Origin: Symsagittifera roscoffensis
Lineage: Eukaryota; Xenacoelomorpha; Acoela; Convolutidae
Length of the DNA stretch: 64,000 nucleotides
Direction of reading: 5' to 3'
Assembly: GCF_963678635.1 (NCBI RefSeq)
Contig: NC_087068.1
Coordinates: 51,128,563-51,192,562, forward strand
A model generated the notes under the pieces. The model was not told the origin of the DNA. It saw nothing but the letters and a program-made list of their open reading frames with translations, and ran no database searches. This document shows positions 35,714 to 48,400 of this stretch, piece after piece; the first letter of the stretch is position 1; the number at the start of each line of letters is the position of its first letter. A program made the position numbers and the translations under genes.

Positions 35714-38428
35714 TGAAGTAATATATAAATACGATAGATACACTAAAAAGACACTTAGATATCTAACATTTTATAACCCAAACTCAGGATTATCATACAC
35801 ATGTATAATCTAAGACTTCAGGATTTATTAGTAACGCACTACGAGTGTGAAGAAAATGAACAAAAAATATTACACAAATACGCAATAAATCAAGTAACAC
35901 AATGTGAATCCGAGCCATAAGCTATAGAAACCACAATCATAGTAGCCACATTATACTCAAAAGCCCGAGCTAAATATTACACAAATGTGCAATAAATCAA
36001 GTAACACAATGTGAATCCGAACCATAAGCTATAGAAACCACAAACATAGTAGCCACATTATACTCAAAAGCCCGATACAGGTTATAAAATCACAGCGACA
36101 TTTTCCGAAAAGAAAGTACATTGTTCGCAAGTCTCAAACGGAAACAAAAATCGACTTGATCACGAGTCTTTTTATCAAAGCAACATAGAAAGACTTTTAC
36201 ATCTATAACCCAAAGATTGTAAAAATGAACTACTCAGATTAAATTTGACATCAAACAGAAACACAAACAGAAAATTAGTAACTTTCAATTTTTTGCAGAC
36301 TCTGCACACCAAGCAGAACTTAAAAGATATCAAGGACATTTTAGACTAGACGAAAATTATCCATACAATGGCGCACATGGAAGATTTAGTTATGATCTTC
36401 ACGATAAACATTGGATACCACACAATGGACTAAATAATTCTTCAAACTGCAAAGCAGACACAAAAAAATAAAGGATACCAAGAAATAATGTTTTTCGATT
36501 GGAAAATACAACTTGAAAAAGTACAACTCACACGAGATTTAAATGATGACACTAAATTCTACCAAGGAATCAGACTACCTTGCGAGAATGATCAAGGTTA
36601 TTGTGATTGCACCACTAGGACACAAGCCACCACAATTGTCTGGTTTCCCGAAGACACTTGTACCACATTTCAGGTAGCAGAAATACACGTTAGAATGATA
36701 AAATTCCATCAAAAAATTTTTATTGAATCAATACCGTTTGAAAATAGATAAATAAGACAACGAAACCATAAATTAAAAACATCCACAATATAGAAAATAA
36801 ATTAACACGTTTTCAAATCTATCAAGAAACAGAACTAGCATGTAATTATAAAAATCCACTCTACATGACACAATTTTCCGAAGTTCTTGTCGAATTTGAA
36901 CAAGGTTTCCATATGAATACTGAAAAAATAATTAAAGACCACCACGCAACACAACATCCTCCAAATAAAGGAACCTCATATATCCCAGTAAACCTTCTAA
37001 GAAACACAGGAAACATTGGTGGAAAAATAAAACCACAAAACACAGACAGTACACAATTACAGCAACTATCACTTATGAACAGCACTTGTTTTGGAGCAAT
37101 TCATTATGAATACACTAAGATATGAAATTAAATTACATAATTAGCAGAACTTGTCAAGAAATGTCACTATCAGAACTAGAAACATTACATCAACTATGAG
37201 AACTCGAAAGAACACAGATTTTACAATCGCTAGCATTAGCAGTTCTAAAAATACCCTATTCAGGATTTTTATTTTCCAGAAATAGATCAAATTTCCTTGA
37301 TTATGATGGAAACAATTTATGGTTTTATACTTGCACCAAAAAAGTATCACCTTTATATGTTTTTGAAGACAAAAGATGTTATAAAAGAATCCCAAGATTC
37401 TATAAAAACAAAGTACATTTTGCTGATACACTCTCCCGAAGTTGCAGTCCCATGTAGATTAGAAAACAGCCACAATGTTGTTCAATTAAACCCCGACGAT
37501 GACAAATACTATCTATTAACACCATATCCGACACTAATGCAACCATTAAAAAAAGTTTTCACCCAAAAATGCCCGCTATTGCCCGCAATCCAAATATCGA
37601 TCTACAATCGATAGATAAACACTCCAAATCCGACATACACCATCACATTCGTACACAAGCATTTCAAGAACTACTTACACAAATGGACACAAAACAACGA
37701 CAGCCAATAGATCAAAATTTACGCAAACTTGCAGAAACCGGAGGCTTTTCAGATATTTTCCACACAAGATTATTGATGACTACATATCTTAAAGATATTG
37801 ATGACTACATATATTTAAATGGCGAAAAAAATAGATCACAAGATATCTCACCGATAAATGTCTTTAGCTTCTTAACGTTGAAAAACGAAATTCTTGTCTT
37901 TCTAGGATGGCTCTATTACATTTTAGAAAAATTGACTATATTATACGCAATGTTCAATTTTATTGGATTTTTTTTTCGCTATTAAAAGGAATCTATAACA
38001 CATGCGCAATACATACACAAGTGAACCGACAAGCAAGCGTAGCACGCATACTATTTGCAGGATTTTTTGGAATTTTTTCTACATCAATAGACAAAATAGT
38101 TTTAGACGCACAAATAAAAGAATATATTACAAAACTATCAACAAAACCAAACAGATATGATGAATCACAAAACAAAACAAACGTATCACCCACAGCACCA
38201 CAGTTACCAAATTTACATCATAACCATCCGTTATCACTAGTATTACGAAACTTTAGAACTCTAGCGCTCGCAAACCCTACAAATTCAAGACCTAACTATA
38301 CGCAAAGCCCCATTCAGCACATAGTAGCACAACACTCCCAAAAGGATGATACATACAAACAAATAATCGAACAGCCCCATACCACTACCTTTCAATCTCA
38401 AAAAAATCACTTTTTTAGTCCACGATGA
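35714..38428 (+). pseudogene. Env-like region, unit 2 (truncated 5')
   Basis: Same remnants as unit 1. The last frame is better preserved: 37907-38428 (173 codons) reads through the position that is TAA at 30337 in unit 1. It adds a ~110-residue Asn/Thr/Gln/Pro-rich tail after the hydrophobic segments, ending in TGA at 38426-38428. A T9 run at about 37968 shifts frame between the first hydrophobic segment and this tail. Confidence 0.55.
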
Positions 38429-40130
38429 GCCGACAAATTGGATCCCTCCACCGTTCAAATTCCCACCCAGCCAATCTCGAAAATCCAATCCCCATCATCC
38501 CACTTTTTGCTTTCCCGCCACCTGATTCACCTTATATTAACACATCATCACCTTATATTAACACAAATTCTGATGCTAACTCAGATATCACAGTTTTTCA
38601 TACAATCTCCCATTTTGAAAATTCCGACTTAGAAACCCCTGATGAATTTGCAGATTCAGAATCTAGCCCCCCAACCTTTTCTCAACCCAGCCCCTCTACC
38701 TTCTCAAAACCTTTCTTTCAACCCATCCACTCCTAAACTCAATATGCATCCCCCTCTACCCCATCTAATGTTTCCCAAGTAACTCCAACCTACTCCCCTT
38801 TTACAACTGGACGTTCCACAAACAATTCCCCTGACAATACCCAAATTTCTTATGAACTAAACAACCTCATAACGCTACAACAACAAATACAACACTCTCA
38901 CACCCTAACTATTCATCAATTATCATCAACAATAACATCAACAAACCCACCAAACCCTACACCTTCTTCAGATTACACCCCATCTCTAGCTCAATCATCC
39001 ACATCCATGCAATCATCAACTAGTATTAACCGTGCATATCGAACCTTTAAACGAAAATTCCCCAACCGCCCGTTTCCATCCAAACCCGGAACCGCCCGAG
39101 AATACATCAATCACACAACTCTGAACCACACAATTTTGTAGATGAACATGTATTAATCCCTATATTCCATTGGACATCCTATTATAACTTCACCCACCCC
39201 CTTGCTTTATCACTCCTTAACACAGCACAAGACATTGAAAGAAATAAGATTGAACTATTTAAACTAACTACAGCACTAACCCCTCGACAATTCACGTACA
39301 TCGGATTTAAAAAATTACTAAAAACCTCTACCGCACCCCGAGCTAATGAATATTCAACCGAATATAATGATCACAATATCATCAGACCTAACCAAGGTCG
39401 TTTCCTCGACGACGATCAATTCGCTAACCCACAATTGACTGGAATTTTTTTAAATTAAAATACCTTATTTATTCACACATAGCATATTAGACGAAAAACA
39501 CGATCACATCGTTTCAGAAGCACTATCTGACATCCAATATTAAGAATCATTAAAAAAAAATGAAACCTTTTCCTTAACATTTCACTTCTTTACACCCAAA
39601 ACACGTTAAGAACTAAACAGACACACAACTACACATATTACCGATTCATACAAAATCATTTTGACTTACACACATCATCACGACAACCCCATCACCGATT
39701 TCATTTCATTAACTTCAAATACACATCACCGTTTTTTCTTAATTTCTCATATTGTATTAAAAATCTTCAACGCATCCTTCGTAATTATGACCCCATCACG
39801 CAGATGTATATATTCTCTCCCCTCACCAAAATCTTCAACGTAGAAGAGTCCCGACCACTCATTGTCCCGCATGAACACATTCAGCCTATAGAAATATCCT
39901 TTTTAGAATTTATCCACAACACTAAGTACAATCATAAACTTTACAACCTAATCCAAAACACACCATATGAATTTTCCGTTGGCAGTGAAGAACTAAAAAC
40001 CATTAAGGCACTCCAATTGCTTTGGCCACTGCTTCAAACTAAAAATATCATTCGCATATTAGCAAATTTACTAACAACATCTGATGTCATGCACGATGTT
40101 TTTCCTCATGGCTTCTTTCCTGACGAATAA
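38425..40130 (+). pseudogene. Extra downstream ORF of element B, unit 2
   Basis: Starts with the ATG of an ATGA overlap (38425-38428) and parallels 30651-32355, with the same internal stop near 38734 and the same closing 108-codon frame (39804-40130). Shared breaks show that the decay came before the duplication. Confidence 0.5.
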
Positions 40131-41694
40131 GGTAAATATGAATCGAATAATTTAAAACTAACAAACTCAAAATAATACTAGCTAATATTTATGAAATGTT
40201 TTTTCTTTAGTCTTTAGATCACAATCATCTACAAACAGAAAAACCAAATAAAAATACAAAACTTTTATAAATAAAAAACTTTTATTAACAAATCGCACTG
40301 AATGATGCAGTAAAGTTCTTTCCCCACAGTAGTAAATAAATCTATAAATTATTTTCCCCAACGTAGTAAAATTAAATACGATGAAAATCAATTAATAATA
40401 TAAACCCCCACAAAGCAGTAAAATTCAACCTTCAAGTAATAAATTTATACAAGAAGAAGAGCAGTAGTAACCTTTTATATTGTTTCTGTATATTCACTCG
40501 CACAAGAATTCTAACCAAATTTGCACAGCTCGCCCACGAAGAATTGATTAAATTAAAGAATTCAAATTTTAACTTTCACTAACAACAACTCAAACATGCG
40601 ATAACAAGTTTCCAACTTTCTGCTAACCCGATTGGAATGGAATTACATAATAGCCCAAACTAACCAACGCACCTTACTAAACACCATAAACTACAAACTA
40701 ACAGCATGACTAAGAAAAGAAAACCCACGGTACTCAAACCGGATTAAGCCAGCTTAAGAACTGAAAAATTTATTCTTTTGAAGACTATTGACAAGTCAAA
40801 AAAAAATAGTAAAACACCAAAAAGTCACAAAACAAACTCATACCAAACAATTTGATTTTTAAGAAAAGGACACATTTAAAATAAGAAAAGGAAAAAACCA
40901 GTAACAAAACTAACATAAAAAACCAGCATGCAATCAAACCCCCACTCCTGGCCTAACCCACCAGAAGAGGACGTCCTGAGCATGCCTAATAGCCGGCCTA
41001 ACCCACCGTAATTCAAAACACGCTTTGTGGCACACTCCCAATTTTTGACAAGATTTACTCAAGGGTGAGTAACTCTTAAAAATAACAGAACTAAAATCAA
41101 AAGCTTTTGCGATAACAACTAATAGAAATCATAACAAAAAAACCAAATTAACAAAATTTTTGTATTTGTAAATCATATAATGCAGTATATAGATCATACA
41201 CGTCAACAAAGACGAGCATCAAGAAACTAGACGACCCCCTCACATTCAATCTGCAGAATGGCTAAACACAGCCGATATGCGACTCACAATCACAAAACAA
41301 AATGATTTGAAGTACGACTTGGCATCGCAGCAAAGGACTTCATTGAACCAGACCAATGACCATCTCGATGTTTGAGCATACGTACAGATCCGAGTTGCAA
41401 GGCATTCCCTCCAAACTCAATCTTCACGCCATTTCCAGATAAGATCGAAACACAACCAGTTCTCCACCAAACAGAACGATCAATCATAACAAACCATTTT
41501 GAAATCAAATTGATTTCGTTGGCTGTCACAGTCATTGTTGAATGACAACCCTTATATCGACCATTCTAGCTTCCTGGAAGTCCTTCCTCCAAGAACGGAA
41601 TAAGAAACCGTTCGCGAATTACCAACGATAATCATCCATCCTTCATTACAGATAGAAGATGAAAGATTCAAAAACTCTGTAAACCCCGGATGGG
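40131..41694. other. 3' non-coding region of element B, unit 2
   Basis: Duplicate of 32356-33919 with a few substitutions. Contains the antisense ORF at 41290-41535. Confidence 0.5.
41290..41535 (-). CDS. Small antisense ORF near the 3' LTR (unit 2), unknown
   Basis: Duplicate of 33515-33760; 81 codons, one visible residue change (WW for LW). Same caveats. Confidence 0.3.
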   Translation of the reverse strand: MTVTANEINLISKWFVMIDRSVWWRTGCVSILSGNGVKIEFGGNALQLGSVRMLKHRDGHWSGSMKSFAAMPSRTSNHFVL

Positions 41695-42081
41695 TGGAAC
41701 CAGATCTATACTATGATTTTTTTATTGGTTATAAATTAGATATTTTATCACTATAAAATGTTTAATACTAACCAAACATACTCCATCGAATTAACAACCC
41801 ACTTATTTGTAAGTGCTGAAACTACTTGTAATTTCAGCACCAGAGAGTTTTGAATTTAACTTAGAACTTAGTTGCCTCTCTTAGAGACCTACTCGCAATA
41901 AACCAGTATAGTTTAGAACTATTGAGACTAATTGTGACTAGCAGATATAAGAGTAAGATTAAGATTGGTATTAGACTAAGAAGTTGCACGAACCTATCCG
42001 GCAGAAAAAAAGATAGCGTGACGAGCAGACGGTGTACCCTATCTGAAATTACTCTATGAGTTAAACCTCAAGCAGAACTCA
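41695..42081 (+). repeat. Element B 3' LTR, unit 2
   Basis: Offset 7775 from 33920. The hairpin here has one mismatch (GTGCTGAAACTAC), a change private to this unit. Confidence 0.75.
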
Positions 42082-42902
42082 TCTTGATTCGCTGTTTATT
42101 ACACCCTCCACTTTGCCTTTTGTTGGAAATAATAGGTGTTTTCTTGGTTTTTTTTTTCTCGATCTTGATTGATAAAAACTTTAAGTCGGCTGTTATTATC
42201 TTGGTTTATATCATACAAAACATTTTTGCTGCATCTTTTTCTATTTCTCTTTTAAATTCCTAAATCTAGAGTTTTCTAAAAGTCCATTTTTTTTAAAAAA
42301 CTAATCAAATCGAATTTTTTAAACGTTTTTCTTCCGCCTTGGTTGATGCAGTCAAAATTTCGATACTTTTGCTATAATAAATTTTGTTTTCAAAAACATC
42401 TATGCAAAGTTCGTTTCTAGTTCATCAGAAAAATTTCAGAAAACTTCGAGGTCAAACATGGCGATTAAAATACGAATTTAAAAGTGCATTCAAACAACTG
42501 AATGTTCACTAAAGGGTTAAGTTGGTTGCAGGAGCAGGAAAAATTGTAATAAAATGTTCTGGTTCAAACAAACCGGTTAGAACACCATACAGCTCGAGTG
42601 TTTAGGTAATGAAATTAAATTGAACTATATGTTATAGAAAGACCATCAGTTTGCTCATAAGTTTCACTGGTTGCTAACTTATGTAACCCTTTAGTTGATT
42701 CAATTATTCTACCTCTTGAAAGTTACCTGTAAAACATTTAATTTACATTAGACAAAAAATTAGGGATTTTTGTGACTCAGAACTATGCATACAGGAGCAC
42801 ACGCCGTCAAGGGCAAATTCTTGCCGTGGGTTATTTTTTTTCTGAAAAATATGATTGTTTTTGTCATCAGAAAAACCCTGATATGATTAATATTATGAGT
42901 TC
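42082..42902. other. AT-rich flank, unit 2
   Basis: Duplicate of 34307-35127; nothing recognised. Confidence 0.5.
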
Positions 42903-43903
42903 AAAATAAGAACTTGAGACTCCTGAGATCTGAAGTGGCGGCAGGTTGGGCGGATATTTCGCACGCCCCGAGAGGCTTCAACGAGTTGGCTGACATCTTG
43001 ATAGTACTGGATGAGATGTTATATCTGGAGGTCTCGAACCTGGCGAGACTGTTGAACATGAAGCCAGAAATTGGTGAAGATCAACACGTGATAAACCATT
43101 TGACAGCTTGCATGTATTTCAGATATATGGAGCTCATCAACAGTTCAGTGAGCCCGGTGCATGATCGGAACAATGTGGTCGATGCGGCGAAGTTACTGGA
43201 GTCGTTGGTATATCGGCTCACTTAATAAAGGGGAAGGTGGCCATTATCGCCACAGAGACTCGTGAGCGTGGGGGATCAAAACCAAAGAAACCGCTCCTCC
43301 CTTGATAGTCCAGTTATGGGAATTTATGCAGAATGAGCTTAATCAGGCAGATGTTTATTTCACTAGCGAACAATACTATCATTTCTGGAATGATCACGCC
43401 ACGGTAGAACTGTGAACGAAAAAGGCACACGAAATCTTGAGATTCTTGAGTCCCTGCTGGGAGAAAAGGTAAAAGCGAGCAAGACAACCTTTGAGGCTTT
43501 CATTCTGGACATCTTGAGCATGTCGATCAACTTGTTGCTAGGGCTGTACTTGGTTCTACCAGAAGATGTTCAATCTGGGGCCAACTTTCTTGTTCAACAG
43601 AGGCGTGGAGACCGGTGGATACTTGACCTTGAGTCTCCTGGCGCACGGGAACCTGGTGGTATTCCACCATCCAATGAGGTTCACCCCAATATCGATACAT
43701 ATTCATACAAGTGCGCTACGGGGTTGAAAAAACTCCTGCTCTTTTACCTCTTGATGCAGAAGCGGCACTTTTTGGGAGAAGAAACGGAGCCGAAGACCTG
43801 GAAGCAAGATATAGAAGTAAAAATGGGCATACCACTTCTCACCCTATATGTGCCTGGCCTTGCGATCGGACCACCTTGGAGTGATAAGAGTTCGGAGAAG
43901 TAG
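42903..43903 (+). pseudogene. FX family, copy 1, helical block with second half
   Basis: 42914-43225 repeats the block of 35139. The frame 43412-43903 (163 codons) follows with SMSINLLLGLYLVLPEDVQS and YSYKCATGLKKLLLFYLLMQ. Copy 2 encodes the same motifs (SMSID..LA, YSYKCGAGLKSLLV) at 49060-49340. In copy 1 the middle of this frame is shifted, because copy 2's YLTLSLLTHRNLAVFHHLMR appears here only in another frame. Protein-level similarity across frameshifts indicates former selection as protein. No family recognised. Confidence 0.45.
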
Positions 43904-44930
43904 TGACTTGCGTCTATGGACCGTCAATAAGCTTTGCTTTTGAGACCCCTTGATAGTAGCCTTTCAAAATTCTGTCATTCATGTGAAATTTGTTAGCGTT
44001 CTCAATGGGATGGCACTAAAATGGTGTGAGTAGGAACACTCGAGGGCGCAGATGAGTGACACAGAGCTGTTTGGAAAAGTCAAAGATCCTGATTGTGCTA
44101 AACTTCAGGGGGCAGCTGCAGCGTAGAATGGGTGGGGAGCGGCAAAGCCTTATCGAAGCGTATCCAAAATCAGGAAGTTGATCCCCTTGAGAGAAAGGCT
44201 GGTGAGATCCTGAATATCCCGGTGTGATCGGAGATTTTCGTGTTGAAAAGGAAGGAGCTCAGCACGATTCTTGATCGAGATGGGGTGCCAACCGCGTTTT
44301 CCTCGCCGTGAGGAAAATGACCTAAGAAAAGACGATTCTCTTGTTGGTGCCGTCGATCCAAGCTAAGAGAGTGGTGGAGCAGCAGCAGAGGTTGTTCACG
44401 GTTGGCTGGGACCCCTTGTTCAATGGATATTCGGCGGCAGCAAGATTACACTCGAGCAAGATACAGAACAACTTCTAGACGGACGAAACGAGGATCACGA
44501 GGGGATCAAAATCAACAAGATGCGACGTGAGCAGCAATATACAGCGCAAAAACTTGATGCGACCGGCGCGCTATATATACCTCTTCCGGAATACCAGAAA
44601 CTGAGTCCGGTCACTCCCTCGCCCCTGTTTGTCGATACCCCTGGGTACAAGAGAAATCTCCCAGTGGAAGGCTAATTTGTGTACTCTCTAAGGCGAGAAC
44701 GCTCGGAGACTGCGCGGAGGGGGAGAAGATGAAAGAAGCGCTTAGCGAAACCCACGAGGAAACGGATAGTGGACTTGAGTGATTAAAATTGAGCCAATAT
44801 GGCAACGCCACTCTTGGATCTCCCCGGAAGAATCTAGAATTACAGCTTGGGATCCAGCAGACGGTCATGGACACGTGACTCTTGAACAACGAGAGTAAGA
44901 GAGACAATGCATCCAATTGGTTACAGTTGG
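43904..44930 (+). pseudogene. FX family, copy 1, degenerate middle
   Basis: Colinear with 49480-50700 of copy 2, recognisable at CTTGCGTCTATGGACCG, at the LFG.....D..L...RG.LQ block and at the segment around YIPLPEY. Stops are frequent and no long frame remains. Confidence 0.4.
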
Positions 44931-46115
44931 ATACTTAGGAGACCATACATGTGGAAGTGAAGCGCATCGAGAGTGGAATACGGTTTTTCCCGTGGTTTAG
45001 AGCAACGTTAACCTAATGTACGTCCTGGCGAAAAACCACATGAAGAAACATCAAAAAGAATATCGTCAGTTCCTGGCGGAAAACGGACCAGAGGCTTTCA
45101 AGTGAATATTGCTTACTAATAGCAATTAGACAACCACCGGGTGAAAGAGAGCTGGTAAGGTATCTAGAGACAATATGAAGGCGAAGGAGTCTATACTAAA
45201 AGAAGATCTGTCGAAAAATGTGAGCCTGATTTTGCACAACTCCTTTTGCTTGATCAGAGTCAAGGTGAAGAAGTTATCCAAATATCTCAAGAGGCTGCAG
45301 AAGCAGAGAGAGTTGATGCGGACATACGAGCATAAAAAATGACAGTTTATATATCAAATTTTTGATTCAAAATTTCTGACTGGGTTGATTGAAAAAAACT
45401 TCGGACGTCTTCTAAAACCAAGATCTGAAATGCAGTCGTATGCCACGTTTCTTGCTTTTTAGCTGTACAGCGATTTTTTTATAAGGCTGTGAAGTTTGGG
45501 GATCTAGATAAGGTTCTATCATCAGCAAACTTCCGTAACTGACTCCTGGCAGTGTATCTCTAAAATACTTGATATTCTTGAGGCTCACTAACATGACGAC
45601 AACGCGCGATGAGAACTTTGATTTAGAGACCGGTGAGTATGTCCCAGTCGGTCATACTCTGAAGTGTTATCTTGTGTTAGGGATGAAATGGTAGGCTCAA
45701 AAAATTCGAATTGAAAATTCAATTTTGTCGCAACAAGTGAAAGAAATAGTCAGAAAACCAGAAGAAACGAAGTCATATTTGCGGGAAAAAGAAGAGAAAA
45801 TCAGTCTGGAGTGAAATTGCTATTCGCAATTTGGAAAAAACAAATCAATTGGAGTAGAGATGTCTTGTTTCCGATAGACAGCAGTATCGAGAGTGGATAC
45901 GTGAGTGCTTTTTCTGGAGTACAAAGCACCTTTGTTGGGACGATCGACCATGTAAGTGACCCAATGGTTCAAACGGACAAAACTTGTTGAGTTAAAACAA
46001 ATTGCGTCATCAAAAATTAGTGTTTTTTAGCAATTTTTCGATTTGATTGACTCCAGAATTTTTGTCAAAATGTCAGTTTCGATTTTAATTATCAGAGTGC
46101 CATTCATAGAGTGAT
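44931..46115 (+). pseudogene. FX family, copy 1, 3' part
   Basis: Encodes KNHMKKHQKEYRQFLAEN, then SRDNMKAKESILKEDLSKNV, matching 57370-57590 of copy 2 (MKKHHKEYREHLAE). It continues into an AT-rich 3' region that matches copy 2 up to about 58365 (GAGTG...TTCATAGAGTGAT). Relative to copy 2 about 6.5 kb (50700-57200) is missing between this block and the last. Confidence 0.45.
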
Positions 46116-46181
46116 GTTGAAATAAAGCCCAGAGAATAGTGATATATTCGTTGTAAAATTCAAGTGGCATAGTTTGAAATT

Positions 46182-46381
46182 NNNNNNNNNNNNNNNNNNN
46201 NNNNNNNNNNNNNNNNNNNNNNNNNNNNNNNNNNNNNNNNNNNNNNNNNNNNNNNNNNNNNNNNNNNNNNNNNNNNNNNNNNNNNNNNNNNNNNNNNNNN
46301 NNNNNNNNNNNNNNNNNNNNNNNNNNNNNNNNNNNNNNNNNNNNNNNNNNNNNNNNNNNNNNNNNNNNNNNNNNNNNNNNN
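46182..46381. other. Assembly gap (200 N)
   Basis: Exactly 200 consecutive N, a conventional placeholder for a scaffold join. Order and distance across it are not proven by sequence. Confidence 1.
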
Positions 46382-47215
46382 AACCAAGCCGCTGGCAGTG
46401 GACGTGCAGTACCTGGCCTGACACCAAGTTCGACTGGTGGTAGCCAGGGTAGCGCGGGAACTTCCCGTCTTAAAGTCAAGAAGCCCCGAAAGCCCCCATC
46501 GGAAGTGAAACCGTCAACTTCGAGGAGGCAACTGGCGAGAGGTGCAATCATTTCGAACCTCAAGAAGGATGTGAATAATAGGAAATACCACCGACACCAC
46601 AATGAGGACTGGACGAGCGCCAGCGGGAAAGGAGGGCATCCTTCAACGAAGCGTCCTGGGTAGATTACCTGACAAAACCAAAAATATCTGAGGGCGCGGT
46701 CCACTTGATAAAAGGAGACAGCTTAGTCAGGGCTCTCACAAGAGTCAGGGCGCACTGTCAAATAGGTATCTGGAGTTTCCCACATGTAGCAATGCCGCAA
46801 TGTGAACTTCACTGGATAAGTTAGAAGAGAGGAAGATGCACACCTTCACGATGATGTGTACGATTGATGTTTTTAGAGGCGAATCGAGTACGATGACGCA
46901 GTTGCCGAAGAGGGTAAGTTGCTTGTTGCATGAGTCGAGGATCTACCTGGATCCTACGATACTGCCGATTTGCACAGCGTCAAACAAAATAATGCAGGAT
47001 GATAATGGACTAACCATGAATGAGAGGGTGCTTCACGTCAATGGGATAATGCACGATATCAAACGGAGCTGTATTCTGACGCTGAGAATGCTGGATGGAG
47101 GATTCCCACATGATGGAGGATTCCCTGGCGAGCAGAAGTTTCTCTGATGGCATTCAATGAATCGACCTAAAGGCGTGGAGTGGTTGAATAGATTTTTCGA
47201 AGGCACATCAGCAAT
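46382..47215 (+). pseudogene. FX family, copy 2, basic head and degenerate SGNH/GDSL hydrolase-like domain
   Basis: The first frame is basic (SRLKVKKPRKPPSEVKPSTS). KGDSLVRALTRVRAH has the GDS of SGNH block I (Gly-Asp-Ser at 46714-46722). After a frameshift, 46836-47147 reads MMCTIDVFRGE where block III would be GTNDxxRGE, then LPKRVSCLLHESRIYLDP and TILPICTASN, with the strand-helix rhythm of the fold. At about 47150 SDGIQ stands where block V has D-x-x-H, followed by RPKGVEWLNRFFE. The Asn and the His are lost, so this copy is inactive. The domain call is mine by motif order. Confidence 0.45.
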
Positions 47216-48400
47216 CTAGAATCAGACTTGCTGGAACTGGACCGTTTAATTTCGGGCAGCTCCAAGACCCTTTTTTCCAGTCAGACAGGTGGAAACGGAT
47301 TTGGAGAGAGAATCGATTCTACAGACAGTTTAGCGAGTAACAGGAGCAAGCAACCGGACTCAACAGCTCTAAAAAAGAGAGACGAAGGAGTCTTCGACGT
47401 CGCAAAGATAGTTGGTGTCTTTTTTTGTAGTGGTGGAGAAGGGCAACGAGAACAAATCCTAAGAAGAAGCCCTGGAGGGCACGAGTAAGACCAGGTAACT
47501 AGGGAGGATGAGGAATCCGGACCAGAAGCAGTTGTCCTGCCGGCAAGAGTTGATGAAATTTCTAGAGCTCAAGAGCTTGTCTCATAAGGATCTAAGCAGT
47601 CATTTTTGCTTAGACCAGCTGAAGGCGCATAAGGAAAGTTTTTTCTCGAGAGAACATTGGAAACGGCGGACCTGACTGGTGTCCCGGGGAGGTTGCTCTT
47701 TGTTCCGATCAACTCTCGAGCTAAAGAGTTCAGGTGCAATCGCGGAGCCACCAAAACACCGCACGGGCCTGGTCAGAATACGGGTGGTGATACCAGCGCA
47801 GTTGAGAGCGGCGGAGAGGCTTCTAGATCCCAAGCTATGGGGTTTCCTAATACTGCCTACGCGGGCTCAGAATTGTCAAAGATGCATGTTACCTAGAGGA
47901 ATTTGGAGCGTCCCAGGTGACTAAGGCACTGGGTGCCTATTATCGTTTAATCCGGGAGCCGCTCGAATGGTAATCATCGCGGGTTCGGACTTCGCGAGAA
48001 CGTCGGAGAAATTATTCTAACCCGAAACTTCAAAATTCATATGTTGATGGGGGCCGAACTGAACAGCTGTTGACTCTGGTGGTAGCAGTAACTCTGTTGG
48101 GAGACACCATGCGAGCCGGAAATGCTACTGGTCACGGTGATGAATGACCACCTGCACCCAGCGGGACTTCTAGGGCCCTTGAGGAGCGGCCAATCCACGC
48201 CGAAGAAATATGGAAGGCAGTACGAATATTGCTCTCCGCGATGAACGAGATAGAAGAGTTGGTGGCGGTCAGGGTTGGAATCGAAGACAAAGGTGGTGTT
48301 CACGTCGTCGCCATGGTATGCGAGCTTACTACTTGCCTCCTTCAATTTGTTTGTGCGGTGCTGGAGCTAATAGCAGAAGGCAGCGGATTGCGTATGCTGA
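47216..48400 (+). pseudogene. FX family, copy 2, linker and unknown domain
   Basis: 47228-47488 is Ser/Arg/Asp-rich and probably disordered. Then comes ELMKFLELKSLSHKDLSSHF, GAIAEPPKHRTGLVRIRV and RAAERLLDPKLWGFLILPT (to about 47925). After stops, a hydrophobic helical stretch follows (LTTCLLQFVCAVLELIAEGS, about 48325-48385). No domain recognised. Confidence 0.4.

Larger units (their letters stand above)
35714..43488. repeat. 7.77-kb tandem duplication, unit 2
   Basis: Repeats 27941-35713 in direct orientation with a constant offset of 7773-7775. It then continues beyond the breakpoint (TTTGAGGCTTTC) into FX sequence that unit 1 lacks. Confidence 0.9.

Noticed and set aside
44611-44916. 101-codon minus-strand frame
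   Set aside because: Overlaps plus-strand FX remnants with protein-level similarity to copy 2; antisense shadow.
46027-46704. Long minus-strand frame across the N gap
   Set aside because: A third of it is N; the frame is an artefact of the gap.
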